64,000 nt of DNA, from NCBI GenBank assembly GCA_902729415.1, contig CACVCF010000035.1, positions 1 to 64,000 on the forward strand. The letters run 5' to 3'. The DNA comes from Terasakiella magnetica (GTDB lineage: Bacteria > Pseudomonadota > Alphaproteobacteria > Rhodospirillales > Magnetospirillaceae). Shown here piece by piece: positions 46,030-56,663 of the stretch. How positions within the stretch are numbered: the first letter of the stretch is position 1; each line of letters begins with the position of its first letter. The position numbers were made by a program, and so were the translations under genes. The notes beneath the pieces are model-generated. The model did not search any database. It was not told the DNA's origin and was given only the letters and a program-made list of their open reading frames with translations.

Positions 46030-48801
46030 ATGACCAAGATTTTCCAGCAGCGCGCCATCATTGATCGTCGGGCGGTTCTCATCCGGCTGGAGGAGGTGGC
46101 GGCCGACGATCTGCCCAAGAATAAACGGCGCGGACGTATTCTTGACGTGTTCAAGCAGTCCCTGAGCACCGGCCGGGCCGAGGTGCAGCGGCGTTTCAGC
46201 AGCCATGGCAACGGTGCCGAGACGGTACGCGAGAACTGCTTTCTTATCGATCAGCTGGTGCGCCTGGTCCACGACTTTGCCGCCGAGCACGAATTCCAGC
46301 AAGGCATCCGCACCTCGGGCGAGGCCATGAGTCTGGTGGCGGTGGGCGGGTATGGCCGGGGCGAGCTGTCGCCTCATTCCGATATCGACCTGTTGTTCCT
46401 GTTACCTCACAAGCGAGTGCCCTATCACGAGCAGGTGGTGGAATATATCCTCTACATGCTGTGGGACATGGGGTTGAAAGTCGGGCATTCCACCCGTTCG
46501 GCCGAGGATTGCATCCGCAACGCCAAGGCCGACCTGACCATTCGCACCGCATTGCTGGAAATGCGCTGGCTGTGGGGTGATCAGGCCCTGTTCGCCGATC
46601 TGTGGGCGCGCTATACCGCCGAGATCATGGCCACCAGTGCCGAAGAATTCGTCGAATCCAAGTTGAACGAGCGCAATAGCCGCCACACCCAGATGGGCGA
46701 TTCCCGCTATGTGCTGGAGCCCAACGTCAAGGAGGGCAAAGGCGGTCTGCGCGACCTGCACACCTTGTACTGGATCGCTAAGTATCTCTACCGCATCCAA
46801 GACCTCTCTGAATTGGTGGAGGCGGAGATCATCAGCCGTCCGGCGGTCAAGCTGTTCATCAAGGCCCAGGACTTCCTTTGGACGGTGCGCTGCCATCTGC
46901 ATTACCTGACCGACCGACCCGAAGACCGCCTGACCTTTGACGTGCAGCAGGAAATCGCTGCCCGCATGCATTATTCCGACCGCGCCGGATCCAGGGGCGT
47001 CGAGCGCTTCATGAAGCATTACTTCCTGATCGCCAAGGACGTTGGTGACCTTACCCGCTTGTTTTGCGCCCTGGTCGAAGAGCGCCAGAAGAGCAAGCCC
47101 CGGCGGCTGCAATTCGGACGGTTGTTCTCGCGCCGCACCGTGGTGGCGGGCTTCCATCTCGAAGGCGGGCGCCTTAACGTAGTCGCCGATAATCAGTTCG
47201 AAACCGATCCGGTCGCTATGATCCGGCTGTTTCATACGGCTCTTTTGCACGATGTCGATATTCATCCCAAGGCGCTGGATCTGGTCCACCGCAATCTCAA
47301 GCGCATTGATGCCGACGTTCGCAACGACCCCGTCGCCAACCGGCTGTTCATGGAAATGCTGTCGTCTCGCAAAAATCCCGAAGTGGCGCTGCGGCACATG
47401 AACGAGGCCGGAGTGGTGGGACGCTTTATCCCCGATTTCGGCCGGGTGGTGGCCCAGATGCAGTACGACATGTACCATGTCTATACCGTGGATGAGCACA
47501 CGGTGCAGGCCATCGGCGTGCTGCATTCCATCGAAAGCGGCAAGTTGAGCACCGAGGCTCCCGCCAGCACCGAGGTCATCCATCAGGTGCTGTCGCGCCG
47601 CGCCTTGTTTACCGCCACCTTCCTCCACGACATCGCCAAGGGCCGCAGCGGCGACCATTCGGTGCTGGGCGCCGGGGTGGCGTTGAAGCTGGGGCCGCGT
47701 CTGGGCCTGACGGACGAGGAAACCGAAACCACGGCGTGGCTGGTGCGCGAGCATCTGTCCATGAGCCGCATCGCTTTCAAGCGCGATATCGACGATCCCA
47801 AGACTATCCAGGACTTCGTCGCCCTGGTGCAATCGCCTGAACGCCTGCGTTTGCTGCTGTGCCTGACCGTGGCCGATATCAAGGCGGTGGGGCCGACGGT
47901 ATGGAACGCCTGGAAGGCGGGCCTGCTGCGCGAGCTGTATCTGAGGGCGCTGGAGGTCATGACCGGTGGCCTCAACACTGCTACCCGCACCGCCCGGGTC
48001 AAAGCGTCTCAGGATGCGCTACGAATCGAACTGGTGAAGAATGCCTGGCCGGAAACCGAGATCGAAGCCCATCTTGGGCGCGGCTATCCCAGCTATTGGA
48101 CCACCTACGACACCCCGACCCAGTTGCGCCACGCCCGTTTGGTGCGTGAAGCCGAGGCGGTCAAGGCACCGTTGATGGTCGAGCCTCGGGTGGACAAGCA
48201 TCGTGCCGTTACCGAAATTATCGTCTATACCGGCGATCATCCCGGCCTTTTTTCTCAAATCGCCGGGGCCATGGCGGTCTCGGGCGCCAATATCGTCGAC
48301 GCCAAGATCATCACCCTGGCCAACGGCATGGCGCTCGACACCTTCTCGATCCAGGATTCCGAGGGCGGTGCCTTCGAGAGCCCCGGCAAACTGGCCAAAT
48401 TAGCGGCCACCATCGAACAGGTCTTGTCGGGGCGTCTGCGTCTTGACCGTGAACTGGCAACCCGCAAGGGCAAGCTGCCGTCCCGCGCCCATGTTTTTAA
48501 GGTGCCGCCGCGGGCATTGCTCGACAACAAGCCCTCACGCTCGCATACGGTGATCGAGGTCAATGGCCGCGACCGCCCCGGCCTACTGTACGATCTCACC
48601 AATTCCATGACCAATCTGGGCTTACAGATCTCGTCGGCCCATATCTCCACCTATGGCGAGCGGGTGGTGGACGTGTTTTATGTCAAGGATGTGTTCGGTC
48701 ATAAGATCGAGCACGAGCGTAAGTTGAAGGAAATCCGCGCCACTTTGCTCAAAACCCTGGACGAACCCACCGTCACCAAGGCCACCAAAGCGGCGGAATA
48801 G
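46030..48801 (+). CDS. glnD: Bifunctional uridylyltransferase/uridylyl-removing enzyme GlnD
   Basis: A 923-residue nitrogen sensor that uridylylates PII proteins when glutamine is low. The nucleotidyltransferase motif is GGYGRGELSPHSDIDLLFL; the HD hydrolase motif is FLHDIAKGRSGDHS; two C-terminal ACT domains (EIIVYTGDHPGLFSQIAGAM, VIEVNGRDRPGLLYDLTNSM) bind glutamine. The ATG at 46030 is preferred over the GTG at 45973. Longer than the E. coli enzyme by about 30 residues, normal for alphaproteobacteria. Confidence 0.95.
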   Translation: MTKIFQQRAIIDRRAVLIRLEEVAADDLPKNKRRGRILDVFKQSLSTGRAEVQRRFSSHGNGAETVRENCFLIDQLVRLVHDFAAEHEFQQGIRTSGEAMSLVAVGGYGRGELSPHSDIDLLFLLPHKRVPYHEQVVEYILYMLWDMGLKVGHSTRSAEDCIRNAKADLTIRTALLEMRWLWGDQALFADLWARYTAEIMATSAEEFVESKLNERNSRHTQMGDSRYVLEPNVKEGKGGLRDLHTLYWIAKYLYRIQDLSELVEAEIISRPAVKLFIKAQDFLWTVRCHLHYLTDRPEDRLTFDVQQEIAARMHYSDRAGSRGVERFMKHYFLIAKDVGDLTRLFCALVEERQKSKPRRLQFGRLFSRRTVVAGFHLEGGRLNVVADNQFETDPVAMIRLFHTALLHDVDIHPKALDLVHRNLKRIDADVRNDPVANRLFMEMLSSRKNPEVALRHMNEAGVVGRFIPDFGRVVAQMQYDMYHVYTVDEHTVQAIGVLHSIESGKLSTEAPASTEVIHQVLSRRALFTATFLHDIAKGRSGDHSVLGAGVALKLGPRLGLTDEETETTAWLVREHLSMSRIAFKRDIDDPKTIQDFVALVQSPERLRLLLCLTVADIKAVGPTVWNAWKAGLLRELYLRALEVMTGGLNTATRTARVKASQDALRIELVKNAWPETEIEAHLGRGYPSYWTTYDTPTQLRHARLVREAEAVKAPLMVEPRVDKHRAVTEIIVYTGDHPGLFSQIAGAMAVSGANIVDAKIITLANGMALDTFSIQDSEGGAFESPGKLAKLAATIEQVLSGRLRLDRELATRKGKLPSRAHVFKVPPRALLDNKPSRSHTVIEVNGRDRPGLLYDLTNSMTNLGLQISSAHISTYGERVVDVFYVKDVFGHKIEHERKLKEIRATLLKTLDEPTVTKATKAAE

Positions 48802-48855
48802 CCCGCCACCCATGGCAGGGATGCGCCCGCGGCCGTTCTCGGTTACAAAGACACC

Positions 48856-50409
48856 ATGAGTCTGTTCCGCTCCATCGCCACCGTCGGCGGCTTTACCATG
48901 CTGTCGCGCATCACCGGGCTGCTGCGCGAGATGGCCATCGCCCATTTCCTGGGTGCAGGCGCGGTGGCTGACGCCTTTTTCGTCGCCTTCCGTTTCCCCA
49001 ATCTGTTTCGCTCGCTGTTCGCCGAAGGCGCCTTCAACACCGCCTTCATCCCGCTGTTTACCGGCAAGCTGAGTGCCGAAGGCCCCGACGCCGCCCATCT
49101 GTTTGCCGAGCGCGCCATGGCGGTGCTGGCTCTGGCGCTGATCTTGTTCGTGATCGTCATGGAACTGGCCATGCCGTGGGCCATGTTCGCTTTGGCGCCC
49201 GGTTTCGATACCGTTCCCGGCAAGATGGATCTGGCGGTGGATCTGTCGCGCATCTGCTTTCCCTATCTGCTGTTCATCTCGCTGACCTCGCTCCAGGCCG
49301 GGGTGCTGAACTCGCTGGGCCGCTTCGCCGCCGCCGCCGGAACCCCGGTGCTTTTGAACATCACCTCCATCGCCGCCCTATGGGCCTTGGTGCCGGTCAC
49401 CCCCACGGCCGGTCACGCCATGGCCTGGGGCACCTTCGCCGCCGGAATCGTCCAGTTTTTCTGGCTGGTGTTCAGCGTCAGGAAAGCGGGCATGCCGCTG
49501 CGGCTGGTCCGGCCCAAAATCACATCCGAGGTCGGGCTGCTGTTCCGCCGGGTGGTGCCGGGCGCCGTCGGCGCCGGGGTCTATCAGGTCAATCTGGTGA
49601 TCAACACCATGATCGCCTCCACCGTCGCCAATGGCGCCGTCAGCCTGCTCAATTACGCCGACCGGGTGAACCAGCTGCCGCTGGGGGTGATCGGCATCGC
49701 CATCGGCACCGCCTTGCTGCCGTTGCTGTCGCGTCAGCTGAAGGAAGGCGACACCGCCGCCGCCATCACCAGCCAGAACCGGGCCATGGAATTCGGCCTG
49801 CTGATGACCCTGCCCGCCGCGGTGGCGCTGATCTGCATTCCGGTGCCGGTGATCCGGGTGCTGTTCGAGCGCGGCTCGTTCGGCCCCGCCGAGACCGAAG
49901 CCACCGCCAGCGCTCTGGCCGCCTTTGCCATCGGTCTGCCCGCCTACGTCCTGATCAAGGTTCTGACACCGGGCTTTTTTGCCCGCGAGGATACCGCCAC
50001 GCCGGTGCGGGTGGCCATGGCCACCATGGCGCTGAACGTGGTCTTGAACCTGGCTTTGGTCAACAGCCTGGCTCATGTCGGCATGGCGCTGTCCACCGCG
50101 CTGTCGTCCTGGTTCAACGTCATCGTGCTGGCGGTGCTGTTGAAACGCCGCGGCTTTTTTGCCATGGACCCGCGTCTGCTGGCCCGCCTGCCCCGCATTC
50201 TCGCCGCCGCCGCCGTCATGGCTGCGGTTCTGTGGGGCGGCAAAACCCTGCTGTGGCCCTGGGCTTCGAGCCAGTTGGCGGCGCTGGGTCTGCTGGCCGC
50301 CCTGGTGACGCTGGGCCTGCTGGCCTTCGCCGTTGCCGCCCAAGTGTCGGGGGCCGCCCACCTCTCCGAGATCAAGGCAATGATGCGGCGGTCCTCCAGG
50401 TCATCTTGA
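48856..50409 (+). CDS. murJ: Lipid II flippase MurJ
   Basis: A 517-residue MOP-family membrane protein with about 14 helices. The N-terminal [21 protein letters not shown] and [20 protein letters not shown] are diagnostic of MurJ (MviN), which moves lipid II across the inner membrane. Glutamine-rich central loops and the C-terminal extension are normal. The trpS promoter overlaps its last codons. Confidence 0.95.
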   Translation: MSLFRSIATVGGFTMLSRITGLLREMAIAHFLGAGAVADAFFVAFRFPNLFRSLFAEGAFNTAFIPLFTGKLSAEGPDAAHLFAERAMAVLALALILFVIVMELAMPWAMFALAPGFDTVPGKMDLAVDLSRICFPYLLFISLTSLQAGVLNSLGRFAAAAGTPVLLNITSIAALWALVPVTPTAGHAMAWGTFAAGIVQFFWLVFSVRKAGMPLRLVRPKITSEVGLLFRRVVPGAVGAGVYQVNLVINTMIASTVANGAVSLLNYADRVNQLPLGVIGIAIGTALLPLLSRQLKEGDTAAAITSQNRAMEFGLLMTLPAAVALICIPVPVIRVLFERGSFGPAETEATASALAAFAIGLPAYVLIKVLTPGFFAREDTATPVRVAMATMALNVVLNLALVNSLAHVGMALSTALSSWFNVIVLAVLLKRRGFFAMDPRLLARLPRILAAAAVMAAVLWGGKTLLWPWASSQLAALGLLAALVTLGLLAFAVAAQVSGAAHLSEIKAMMRRSSRSS

Positions 50410-50433
50410 CGCTGGGCCTGGGCAGAGTATACC
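50406..50433 (+). promoter_or_regulatory. Candidate promoter of trpS
   Basis: TTGACG at 50406-50411 and TATACC at 50428-50433 with a 16-base spacer, overlapping the end of murJ and 38 bases before the trpS start. A ribosome site (CCGGAG) follows at about 50455. Confidence 0.5.
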
Positions 50434-50470
50434 TGAACCCCTTGATTTCCTTCCGGAGCGACCAGCAGCC

Positions 50471-51469
50471 ATGAAGCGCATTTTTTCCGGCGTTCAGCCG
50501 ACCGGAAACCTTCACCTCGGCAATTATCTGGGTGCCATCCGCAATTGGGTGCGCCTGCAAAACGAGTTCGAATGCATCTTCTGCATCGTCGATATGCACG
50601 CCATCACCCTGTGGCAAGACCCCAAGGAACTGGTTCATAACACCCGCGAAGTCACGGCGGGGATGATCGCTGCCGGTGTGGACGCCTCTAAGCACATCGT
50701 CTTCAACCAATCCATGGTTCCTGCCCATGCCCAGCTGGCCTGGATATTCAACTGCGTCGCCCGCATGGGCTGGCTGAACCGCATGACCCAGTTCAAGGAC
50801 AAGGCGGGCAAGCACAAGGAGAACGCCTCGGTCGGCTTGTTCGCCTATCCCAATCTGATGAGCGCCGACATCTTGGCCTATAAGGCCACCCACGTGCCGG
50901 TGGGCGAGGATCAGAAGCAGCATCTGGAGCTGGCCCGCGACACTGCCCAGAAGTTCAACAGCGATTACGGGGTAGAGTTCTTTCCCCTGCCCGAGCCCTT
51001 GATCTTTGGTGCCGCCACCCGCGTCATGTCCCTGCGCGACGGCACCAAAAAGATGTCTAAGTCGGACGAGTCCGATTACTCGCGCATCGCCATGCAAGAT
51101 GATGCCGACGCCATCGCCTTGAAGATCCGCAAGGCCAAGACCGACCTCGAACCCCTGCCCGACAGCGCCGCCGGGCTGGAAACCCGCCCCGAGGCCTCCA
51201 ACCTGCTGGGCATCTACGCCGCCTTGTCCGACAAGGAAAAGGCGGAGGTGATCGCCCAGTTCGCCGGGCGTCAGTTCTCCGAGTTCAAGAAGGAACTGAC
51301 GGATCTGGCCGTGTCGGTGCTTGGCCCCATTAACGGCGAGATGAAGCGCCTGATGACCGATCCCGGCCATATCGATGCCATTCTCAAAAGCGGGGCCGAG
51401 CGCGCCAACGCCATTGCCGAACCCATCCTGCGCGAGGTTTACGACATCGTCGGGTTCCTGCGGCCGTGA
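50471..51469 (+). CDS. trpS: Tryptophanyl-tRNA synthetase
   Basis: A 332-residue class I synthetase. The HIGH-type motif is [12 protein letters not shown] and the KMSKS motif is KKMSKSDES. Standard length. The last four bases overlap the DUF2333 gene. Confidence 0.97.
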   Translation: MKRIFSGVQPTGNLHLGNYLGAIRNWVRLQNEFECIFCIVDMHAITLWQDPKELVHNTREVTAGMIAAGVDASKHIVFNQSMVPAHAQLAWIFNCVARMGWLNRMTQFKDKAGKHKENASVGLFAYPNLMSADILAYKATHVPVGEDQKQHLELARDTAQKFNSDYGVEFFPLPEPLIFGAATRVMSLRDGTKKMSKSDESDYSRIAMQDDADAIALKIRKAKTDLEPLPDSAAGLETRPEASNLLGIYAALSDKEKAEVIAQFAGRQFSEFKKELTDLAVSVLGPINGEMKRLMTDPGHIDAILKSGAERANAIAEPILREVYDIVGFLRP

Positions 51470-52455
51470 CCTCGCGCCCGACCCTGGCTGCCCTGGCCGC
51501 CGCCCTGGAAGGATTGCGCGCCCGCGCCGCCACCTGGCCCGCACCGTCGCGGCGTGTCATCCTGAGCGGTATCGCCCTGGTGGTGGCGCTGGTCTTCCCG
51601 GTGGGAATGCTGTGGGTCCATAAGATCGACGACAACGCCGACTTCACCCCCGCCCCGGTGGCGGCGCCCAAGGCGCGCAGTATCGCCATGGCCGCCGCCC
51701 TGATCCACCGCGAGGTCGATGTCAACAAGTGGCGGGCCAATGACCCCTTGTTCCTGCCGGGCGGCTGGCTCGACAACATGCCCAATTATCAATTGGGCGT
51801 GATCGAGGCCCTGGCCCATGTCAGTGCCGCCATGGTCGGTGACAAGGGTGCCGGCATGGGACCGAACGGTCCCGATATCGACCTCAATCACGCCGCCGGA
51901 TTGCTGAAATATCCTGGTACGGTGTGGAAGTTCGATACCCGCACTTCGTGGATGCCCACCGCCTCGGCCGAGAAGCAATATCGCAACGCCCAGCGTTCGC
52001 TGGACCGCTACAACGACCGTATCGCTGCCGGAACGGCCTCGTTCGACCGTCGCCCCGAGGCCTTGGCCGTCCTGGTCGAAGCCTTGTTGCGTGATCTCGA
52101 CGTTACCGCCGCGACCATCGAGTATCATCTGGCTGAAGGCCGTGCCGTGCTGCTGGACTTTTCCGCAGACGACGTTTTTTACGCCCAGAAGGGCCGTCTC
52201 TACGCCTTGTCGCTGGTGATGCGCGAACTGGGCCGCGACTATGAAAAGCCCCTGGCCGACCGCCGTCAGACCGAGGCCTGGGCCAAGATGGTGGCCCAGT
52301 TGGCCGCCGCCGCCCATATCCGCCCCTGGGTGGTGTGGAGCGCCTCACCGGATTCGTCTCTTCTGCCCAACCATCTGACATCGCAGGGGTTTTTGACGCT
52401 GCGGGCCAGAATGGAGGCGGCTGAGATCCTGGCGGCGCTCAAAGCCGCCGGCTAA
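51466..52455 (+). CDS. DUF2333-family membrane-anchored protein
   Basis: A 329-residue protein with one N-terminal membrane helix ([20 protein letters not shown], residues about 31-50) and a long periplasmic region ([34 protein letters not shown]). I recognise it as DUF2333, unknown function. The start is GTG at 51466, overlapping trpS. An inverted repeat GGCTTTGG/CCAAAGCC follows at 52493-52516. Confidence 0.85.
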   Translation: MTSRPTLAALAAALEGLRARAATWPAPSRRVILSGIALVVALVFPVGMLWVHKIDDNADFTPAPVAAPKARSIAMAAALIHREVDVNKWRANDPLFLPGGWLDNMPNYQLGVIEALAHVSAAMVGDKGAGMGPNGPDIDLNHAAGLLKYPGTVWKFDTRTSWMPTASAEKQYRNAQRSLDRYNDRIAAGTASFDRRPEALAVLVEALLRDLDVTAATIEYHLAEGRAVLLDFSADDVFYAQKGRLYALSLVMRELGRDYEKPLADRRQTEAWAKMVAQLAAAAHIRPWVVWSASPDSSLLPNHLTSQGFLTLRARMEAAEILAALKAAG

Positions 52456-52492
52456 ACATTAGAGAAACGTGAAATTCCTATTGCCTTGAGGC

Positions 52493-52516
52493 GGCTTTGG
52501 AGCGAAAACCAAAGCC
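52493..52516 (+). terminator. Possible terminator hairpin after DUF2333 gene
   Basis: Perfect eight-base inverted repeat GGCTTTGG / CCAAAGCC with an eight-base loop. No T-run follows, so it may only be a transcript-end structure. Confidence 0.35.
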
Positions 52517-52574
52517 TGACCTTTAAAGGCGCCATCCAGAGAGCACCTGAAGGCAGGGGGGGGGCTCGGAAGGA

Positions 52575-53510
52575 ATGCAAATCTACCTTCCAATCGCGGA
52601 AATGTCGGTCAACGTCTTCCTGATCCTGGGACTGGGCGGCGGTGTTGGCTTCATGTCTGGGTTGTTCGGTGTCGGTGGCGGCTTTCTCATGACGCCGCTG
52701 CTGATCTTTCTTGGTGTGCCGCCCACGGTGGCGGTTGGCACCGAGGCCAATCAGATCGTGGCCTCATCGGTCTCGGGCGTGTTGGCCCATTGGCGGCGTG
52801 GCAACGTCGATCTCCGCATGGGGCTGATTTTGACGGCGGGCGGCTTCGTCGGCTCGACCCTGGGTGTCTTCCTGTTCCGCTGGCTGCGGGGCCTGGGCCA
52901 GATCGATCTGGTGATTTCGCTGTGCTATATCGTATTTCTAGGGATCGTCGGCTCGCTGATGCTGGTGGAGAGCCTCCAATCCCTGCGCACCAGTCGCAAA
53001 GCGGCGGCCAGCGGCATCGCCGCGCCGCGGCGCAAGCTGCACCAGCATACCTGGGTCCACGGCCTGCCGTTCAAGATGCGCTTCCGCCGCTCCAAGCTTT
53101 ATATCAGCGCCATCCTGCCTGCCGGAATCGGCCTGTTTGTCGGCATTCTCGCCGCCATCATGGGTGTGGGCGGCGGCTTCATCATGGTCCCGGCCATGAT
53201 CTATCTTTTAGGCATGCCGACGGCGGTGGTGGTGGGAACCTCGCTGTTCCAGATCATTTTCGTCACCGCCAATGCCACCTTCTTGCAATCGACCATGAAC
53301 CACACTGTCGATGTGGTTCTGGCCCTGCTGCTGCTGCTGGGGGGCGTGATCGGCGCCCAGGTCGGCGCCAAGGCCGGCGCCCGCCTGCGGGGCGAGCAAT
53401 TGCGGTCATTGCTGGCGGTCATGGTTCTGGGGGTTTGCGGCAAGCTGCTGTTCGACATGATCGTGGTGCCGGACGAGATGTTCGGAATCGGTGCGGGGGG
53501 CAAGCACTGA
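52575..53510 (+). CDS. TSUP-family anion permease (TauE/SafE type)
   Basis: A 311-residue protein with about eight membrane segments in two repeats: GVGFMSGLFGVGGGFLMTPLL and the second ILAAIMGVGGGFIMVPAMIY (given in part) show the repeated GVGGGF motif. Family members export or import sulfite, sulfoacetate or similar anions. It overlaps the TIGR02186 gene by one base, a pairing seen in several alphaproteobacteria. The substrate is not known. Confidence 0.9.
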   Translation: MQIYLPIAEMSVNVFLILGLGGGVGFMSGLFGVGGGFLMTPLLIFLGVPPTVAVGTEANQIVASSVSGVLAHWRRGNVDLRMGLILTAGGFVGSTLGVFLFRWLRGLGQIDLVISLCYIVFLGIVGSLMLVESLQSLRTSRKAAASGIAAPRRKLHQHTWVHGLPFKMRFRRSKLYISAILPAGIGLFVGILAAIMGVGGGFIMVPAMIYLLGMPTAVVVGTSLFQIIFVTANATFLQSTMNHTVDVVLALLLLLGGVIGAQVGAKAGARLRGEQLRSLLAVMVLGVCGKLLFDMIVVPDEMFGIGAGGKH

Positions 53511-54253
53511 TGAAAGCGGCGATTTTGCTCCTTCTGTCGTGCGTCGGCCTGTTGAATGCCGCTTCTGCCCGTGCCGTCGAGCCACTGGTAGCCGATCTCT
53601 CCAGCCATCTGGTTGCCATCACTACCGGCTTTGCCGGAACCGATGTGCTGCTGTTCGGCGCCACCGAGGGCGAGGGTGACGTGGTGGTGGTGGTGCGCGG
53701 CCCCAACCGGCCTGAGACTCTACGCCGCAAGGCCCGGACCGGCGGTATCTGGATCAATTCCGGCAATGCCGTGGTCGAAAACGCCCCTTCATTCTATCTG
53801 GTGGCCGCGACGAGGCCGCTGGAGGATTTGGCGAGCACAGTCATCCTCGACCGCCACCAGATTGGCATCGACCATCTCGACCTTTCTATCCGGGTCAAGG
53901 ATGCGGGGTCGGACCTTTCCGAGTACCGTAAGGCGCTGATGCGGCTTAAACAGCGCAAGGGTCTCTATACCGACCGGGTGCATGAGATCGGCTTGCTGAG
54001 CCAGCGTCTGTTCCGTACCGACGTTCACTTTCCCGCCAATGTCCCGGTGGGAACCTATATGGTCGAAGTCTATCTGATCGACAAAGGTCAGGTGGTCAGC
54101 GCCCAGACCACGCCGCTGGTGGTCAGCAAGATCGGCATCGGCGCCGATGTCTTCGATTTTGCCCACCAGCAGGCCGCCGCCTACGGTATCATCGCCATCG
54201 CCCTGGCCGCCGCCGCCGGTTGGCTGGCCGCCGTCGCCTTCAAGAGGGGGTAG
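53510..54253 (+). CDS. TIGR02186-family membrane protein
   Basis: A 247-residue protein with a signal peptide (AAILLLLSCVGLLNAASARA) and a C-terminal membrane helix (YGIIAIALAAAAGWLAAVAF). The large periplasmic part between them matches the alphaproteobacterial TIGR02186 family, usually found with a TSUP permease as here; its role is probably as a partner of that permease. The ATG at 53510 shares its A with the TSUP stop; a longer frame from 52790 is a shadow. Confidence 0.87.
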   Translation: MKAAILLLLSCVGLLNAASARAVEPLVADLSSHLVAITTGFAGTDVLLFGATEGEGDVVVVVRGPNRPETLRRKARTGGIWINSGNAVVENAPSFYLVAATRPLEDLASTVILDRHQIGIDHLDLSIRVKDAGSDLSEYRKALMRLKQRKGLYTDRVHEIGLLSQRLFRTDVHFPANVPVGTYMVEVYLIDKGQVVSAQTTPLVVSKIGIGADVFDFAHQQAAAYGIIAIALAAAAGWLAAVAFKRG

Positions 54254-54258
54254 ACAAG

Positions 54259-54726
54259 ATGCCCAACAGCCGTGTCTTTCTCGTGGTGGTCGATAATTCA
54301 CCGGAAATGCAGGCCGCGCTCCGCTTCGCCTGCCGCCGCGCCAAGGCCTCGGATGGACAGGTGGCGCTGTTGCGTGTCATCGAGCCCACCGAGTTTCAGC
54401 ACTTCGCCAGCATCGGCAATCTGATGCGCGCCGAGGCCCGCCAGGAAGCCGAGACCCTGCTGAACCGTCTGGCGGGCGACGTCAACACCGTCTCTGGCCA
54501 TCTGCCGGTTCTGTTCGTCCGCGAGGGCAATCCCCGCGATGAGCTGCTGAAGGTCATCACCGAGGAACCGTCCATTTCGGTACTGGTGCTGGCCGCCGAT
54601 ACCGGCCCCGGGGGGCCGGGGCCACTGGTCACGGCTCTGACCGGCAAGTATGTCGGCAAGATGCGGGTGCCGGTCACCATTGTGCCGGGCAGCCTGACTC
54701 CCGAACAGATCGATCAGATCACCTGA
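54259..54726 (+). CDS. Universal stress protein UspA-like
   Basis: A 155-residue protein with the Usp fold: FLVVVDNSPEMQAALRFACR at the N-terminus and VLVLAADTGPGGPG near the end. The standard ATP-binding loop G-2x-G-9x-G is changed (TGPGGPGPLVTALTGKYVGK), so nucleotide binding is uncertain. Six bases after the TIGR02186 gene, likely in one operon. Confidence 0.87.
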   Translation: MPNSRVFLVVVDNSPEMQAALRFACRRAKASDGQVALLRVIEPTEFQHFASIGNLMRAEARQEAETLLNRLAGDVNTVSGHLPVLFVREGNPRDELLKVITEEPSISVLVLAADTGPGGPGPLVTALTGKYVGKMRVPVTIVPGSLTPEQIDQIT

Positions 54727-54762
54727 TTCCTGCGGCCGGAGTCCCGGTTTCCAGATGCCCGG

Positions 54763-55767
54763 TTACCAGATGAAGGTGGACAGCCAGTAGAACAGGGCAC
54801 CGATGGAGCCTGCCGCCGGGATGGTGATCACCCAGGCGACGACGATATTGGCCGCCACTTTCCAGCGCACCGCCGAAAGCTTGCGCGCCGCGCCGACGCC
54901 GACGATGGCGCCGGTGATGGTGTGGGTGGTTGAAACCGGAATACCGGCCCAGGTGGCGGCGAACAAGGTGATGGCGCCACCTGTCTCGGCGCAGAAGCCC
55001 TGCACCGGCTTCAAATCGGTAATCTTGGAGCCCATGGTCTTGACGATGCGCCAGCCGCCGAACAGCGTTCCCAGACCCATGGCGATCTGGCACAGCACCG
55101 CCACCCAGATAGGAACATGGAAGGTGTCGCCAAGATAGCCCTGGCTGAACAGCAGCACGGCGATGATACCCATGGTCTTTTGGGCATCATTGCCGCCGTG
55201 ACCCAGGGAATACAGCGCGGCAGAGCCGAATTGCAGGATGCGGAAGCGGCGGTCTACCGCGAAGGGAGTGGTGTGACGGCACACCCACGACACCGACAAG
55301 ATCAGCAGCATGGCCAGAACCAGGCCGATCAGAGGGGACAGCACGATGGCCGAGCCGGTCTTGATAAATCCGGCGCTGACCAACGCGGGCAGACCACCCT
55401 TGGCGATACCGGCCCCGGCGATACCGCCGATCAAGGCATGGGAGCTGGACGAAGGAATCCCCAAAATCCAGGTAAAGATGTTCCAGAAGATGGCGCCCGC
55501 CAAGGCGCCGAAGATCACATTGGTGTTGACCAAAGAAGGTTCGACGATGCCGGTGCCGATGGTCTTGGCCACATTGGTGCTGAAAAACAAAATGGCGATG
55601 GTGTTGAAGAACGCCGCCCACAACACCGCGTATTTGGGAGACAGGACGCGGGTGGAAACCACCGTGGCGATGGAATTCGCGGCATCGTGCAGGCCGTTCA
55701 GGAAGTCGAACAGCAGCGCAACCACCACCAGGGCCACGATGATCGGAAAGGCGACAGAGCCGTCCAT
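54763..55767 (-). CDS. pit: Low-affinity inorganic phosphate transporter (PiT family)
   Basis: A 334-residue protein with about ten membrane helices. DFLNGLHDAANSIATVVSTR and GGNDAQKTMGI are the two duplicated PiT signature sequences (GxHDxAN and GGNDAQ). It imports phosphate, probably as a metal-phosphate complex. Eight bases after the DUF47 gene, its usual regulator or partner. Confidence 0.94.
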   Translation of the reverse strand: MDGSVAFPIIVALVVVALLFDFLNGLHDAANSIATVVSTRVLSPKYAVLWAAFFNTIAILFFSTNVAKTIGTGIVEPSLVNTNVIFGALAGAIFWNIFTWILGIPSSSSHALIGGIAGAGIAKGGLPALVSAGFIKTGSAIVLSPLIGLVLAMLLILSVSWVCRHTTPFAVDRRFRILQFGSAALYSLGHGGNDAQKTMGIIAVLLFSQGYLGDTFHVPIWVAVLCQIAMGLGTLFGGWRIVKTMGSKITDLKPVQGFCAETGGAITLFAATWAGIPVSTTHTITGAIVGVGAARKLSAVRWKVAANIVVAWVITIPAAGSIGALFYWLSTFIW

Positions 55768-55775
55768 GGGCGGCC

Positions 55776-56417
55776 TCAGACCTGCTCGATGACGATGGTC
55801 TCGATGACGTTGGCCACGTCGTCGAAGCGGTCGGACACCTTTTCCAGCCGCTGATAGATCTCCTTGCGGGTGATCAGCTTTACCGGATCACGCTCGGTGG
55901 CGAACAGACGGCGGAGGCCCTCGTGCTGGCACTTATCGGCGACGCTTTCCTGCTGGCCGATGGCATCGCACAGCTGGTTGATCTGGTCGGCATTCTTGCT
56001 GACCTCGTTCAGCAGTGGGATCGCCTCGATCAGCAGGCGGGCGCATTCGGTGATGCCGGTCGCCAAAGCCCGCATGTCGGGGGTGAATTCGGTGACGCTG
56101 TAAAGATCGACGCGCTGGGCCACTTCCTCGATGCCGTCCACCGCGTCATCCATGGTGGTGATGAGCTTGTGGATCTGATCACGGTCGAAGGGCGTAATGA
56201 AGCTGCGGTGCAACGCCTGCAACGTCTGGCGGGTGACGGAATCGGCTTCACCCTCGAAGGTACAGATACGCTTGAAGTGAACCTGTATGTCGGCACCATC
56301 GGCCATCATGTCTTCAAGCGCCATGGCGGCGGCGTGGACCTTTACCGCGTGCTGGGCGAAGAGTTCGACAAACCTCTCCTCCTTGGGCATCAAGGCACGG
56401 AACAGGCGGAAGAACAT
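55776..56417 (-). CDS. DUF47/PhoU-like regulatory protein
   Basis: A 213-residue helical protein of the TIGR00153/DUF47 group: MPKEERFVELFAQHA at the N-terminus, CTFEGEADSVTRQTLQALH, then DQIHKLITTMDDAVDGIEEV with the acidic metal-site residues. Upstream of pit it is expected to control or assist phosphate transport. The ATG at 56417 (RBS AGGGA) is favoured; ATG at 56441 and TTG at 56450 are alternatives. Confidence 0.9.
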   Translation of the reverse strand: MFFRLFRALMPKEERFVELFAQHAVKVHAAAMALEDMMADGADIQVHFKRICTFEGEADSVTRQTLQALHRSFITPFDRDQIHKLITTMDDAVDGIEEVAQRVDLYSVTEFTPDMRALATGITECARLLIEAIPLLNEVSKNADQINQLCDAIGQQESVADKCQHEGLRRLFATERDPVKLITRKEIYQRLEKVSDRFDDVANVIETIVIEQV

Positions 56418-56663
56418 GGGAGCGATCCCTGGCAGTTTCATCGAACCCAATGTCTTGGGCGCCGACTCAATAGCATAGATGAATAAATTGTTACATGGGG
56501 AGTTCGTGCCGACCGGGTTTTACCGTACGCATTGCCACCCTATCCCCGGCTGGAATCAGAGTCTCTCATCTTGAATCGTTGTTAATCCGCACATAACTCG
56601 TTTGCATCCTTATGCTATGGAATCTACGCCAGACAGTGATCGCCCTTGATTGGAACGCAAAAC

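Noticed and set aside
46402..47832. A 476-codon minus-strand frame over glnD
   Set aside because: Antisense shadow of glnD; composition is typical of reverse-strand reading of high-GC genes.
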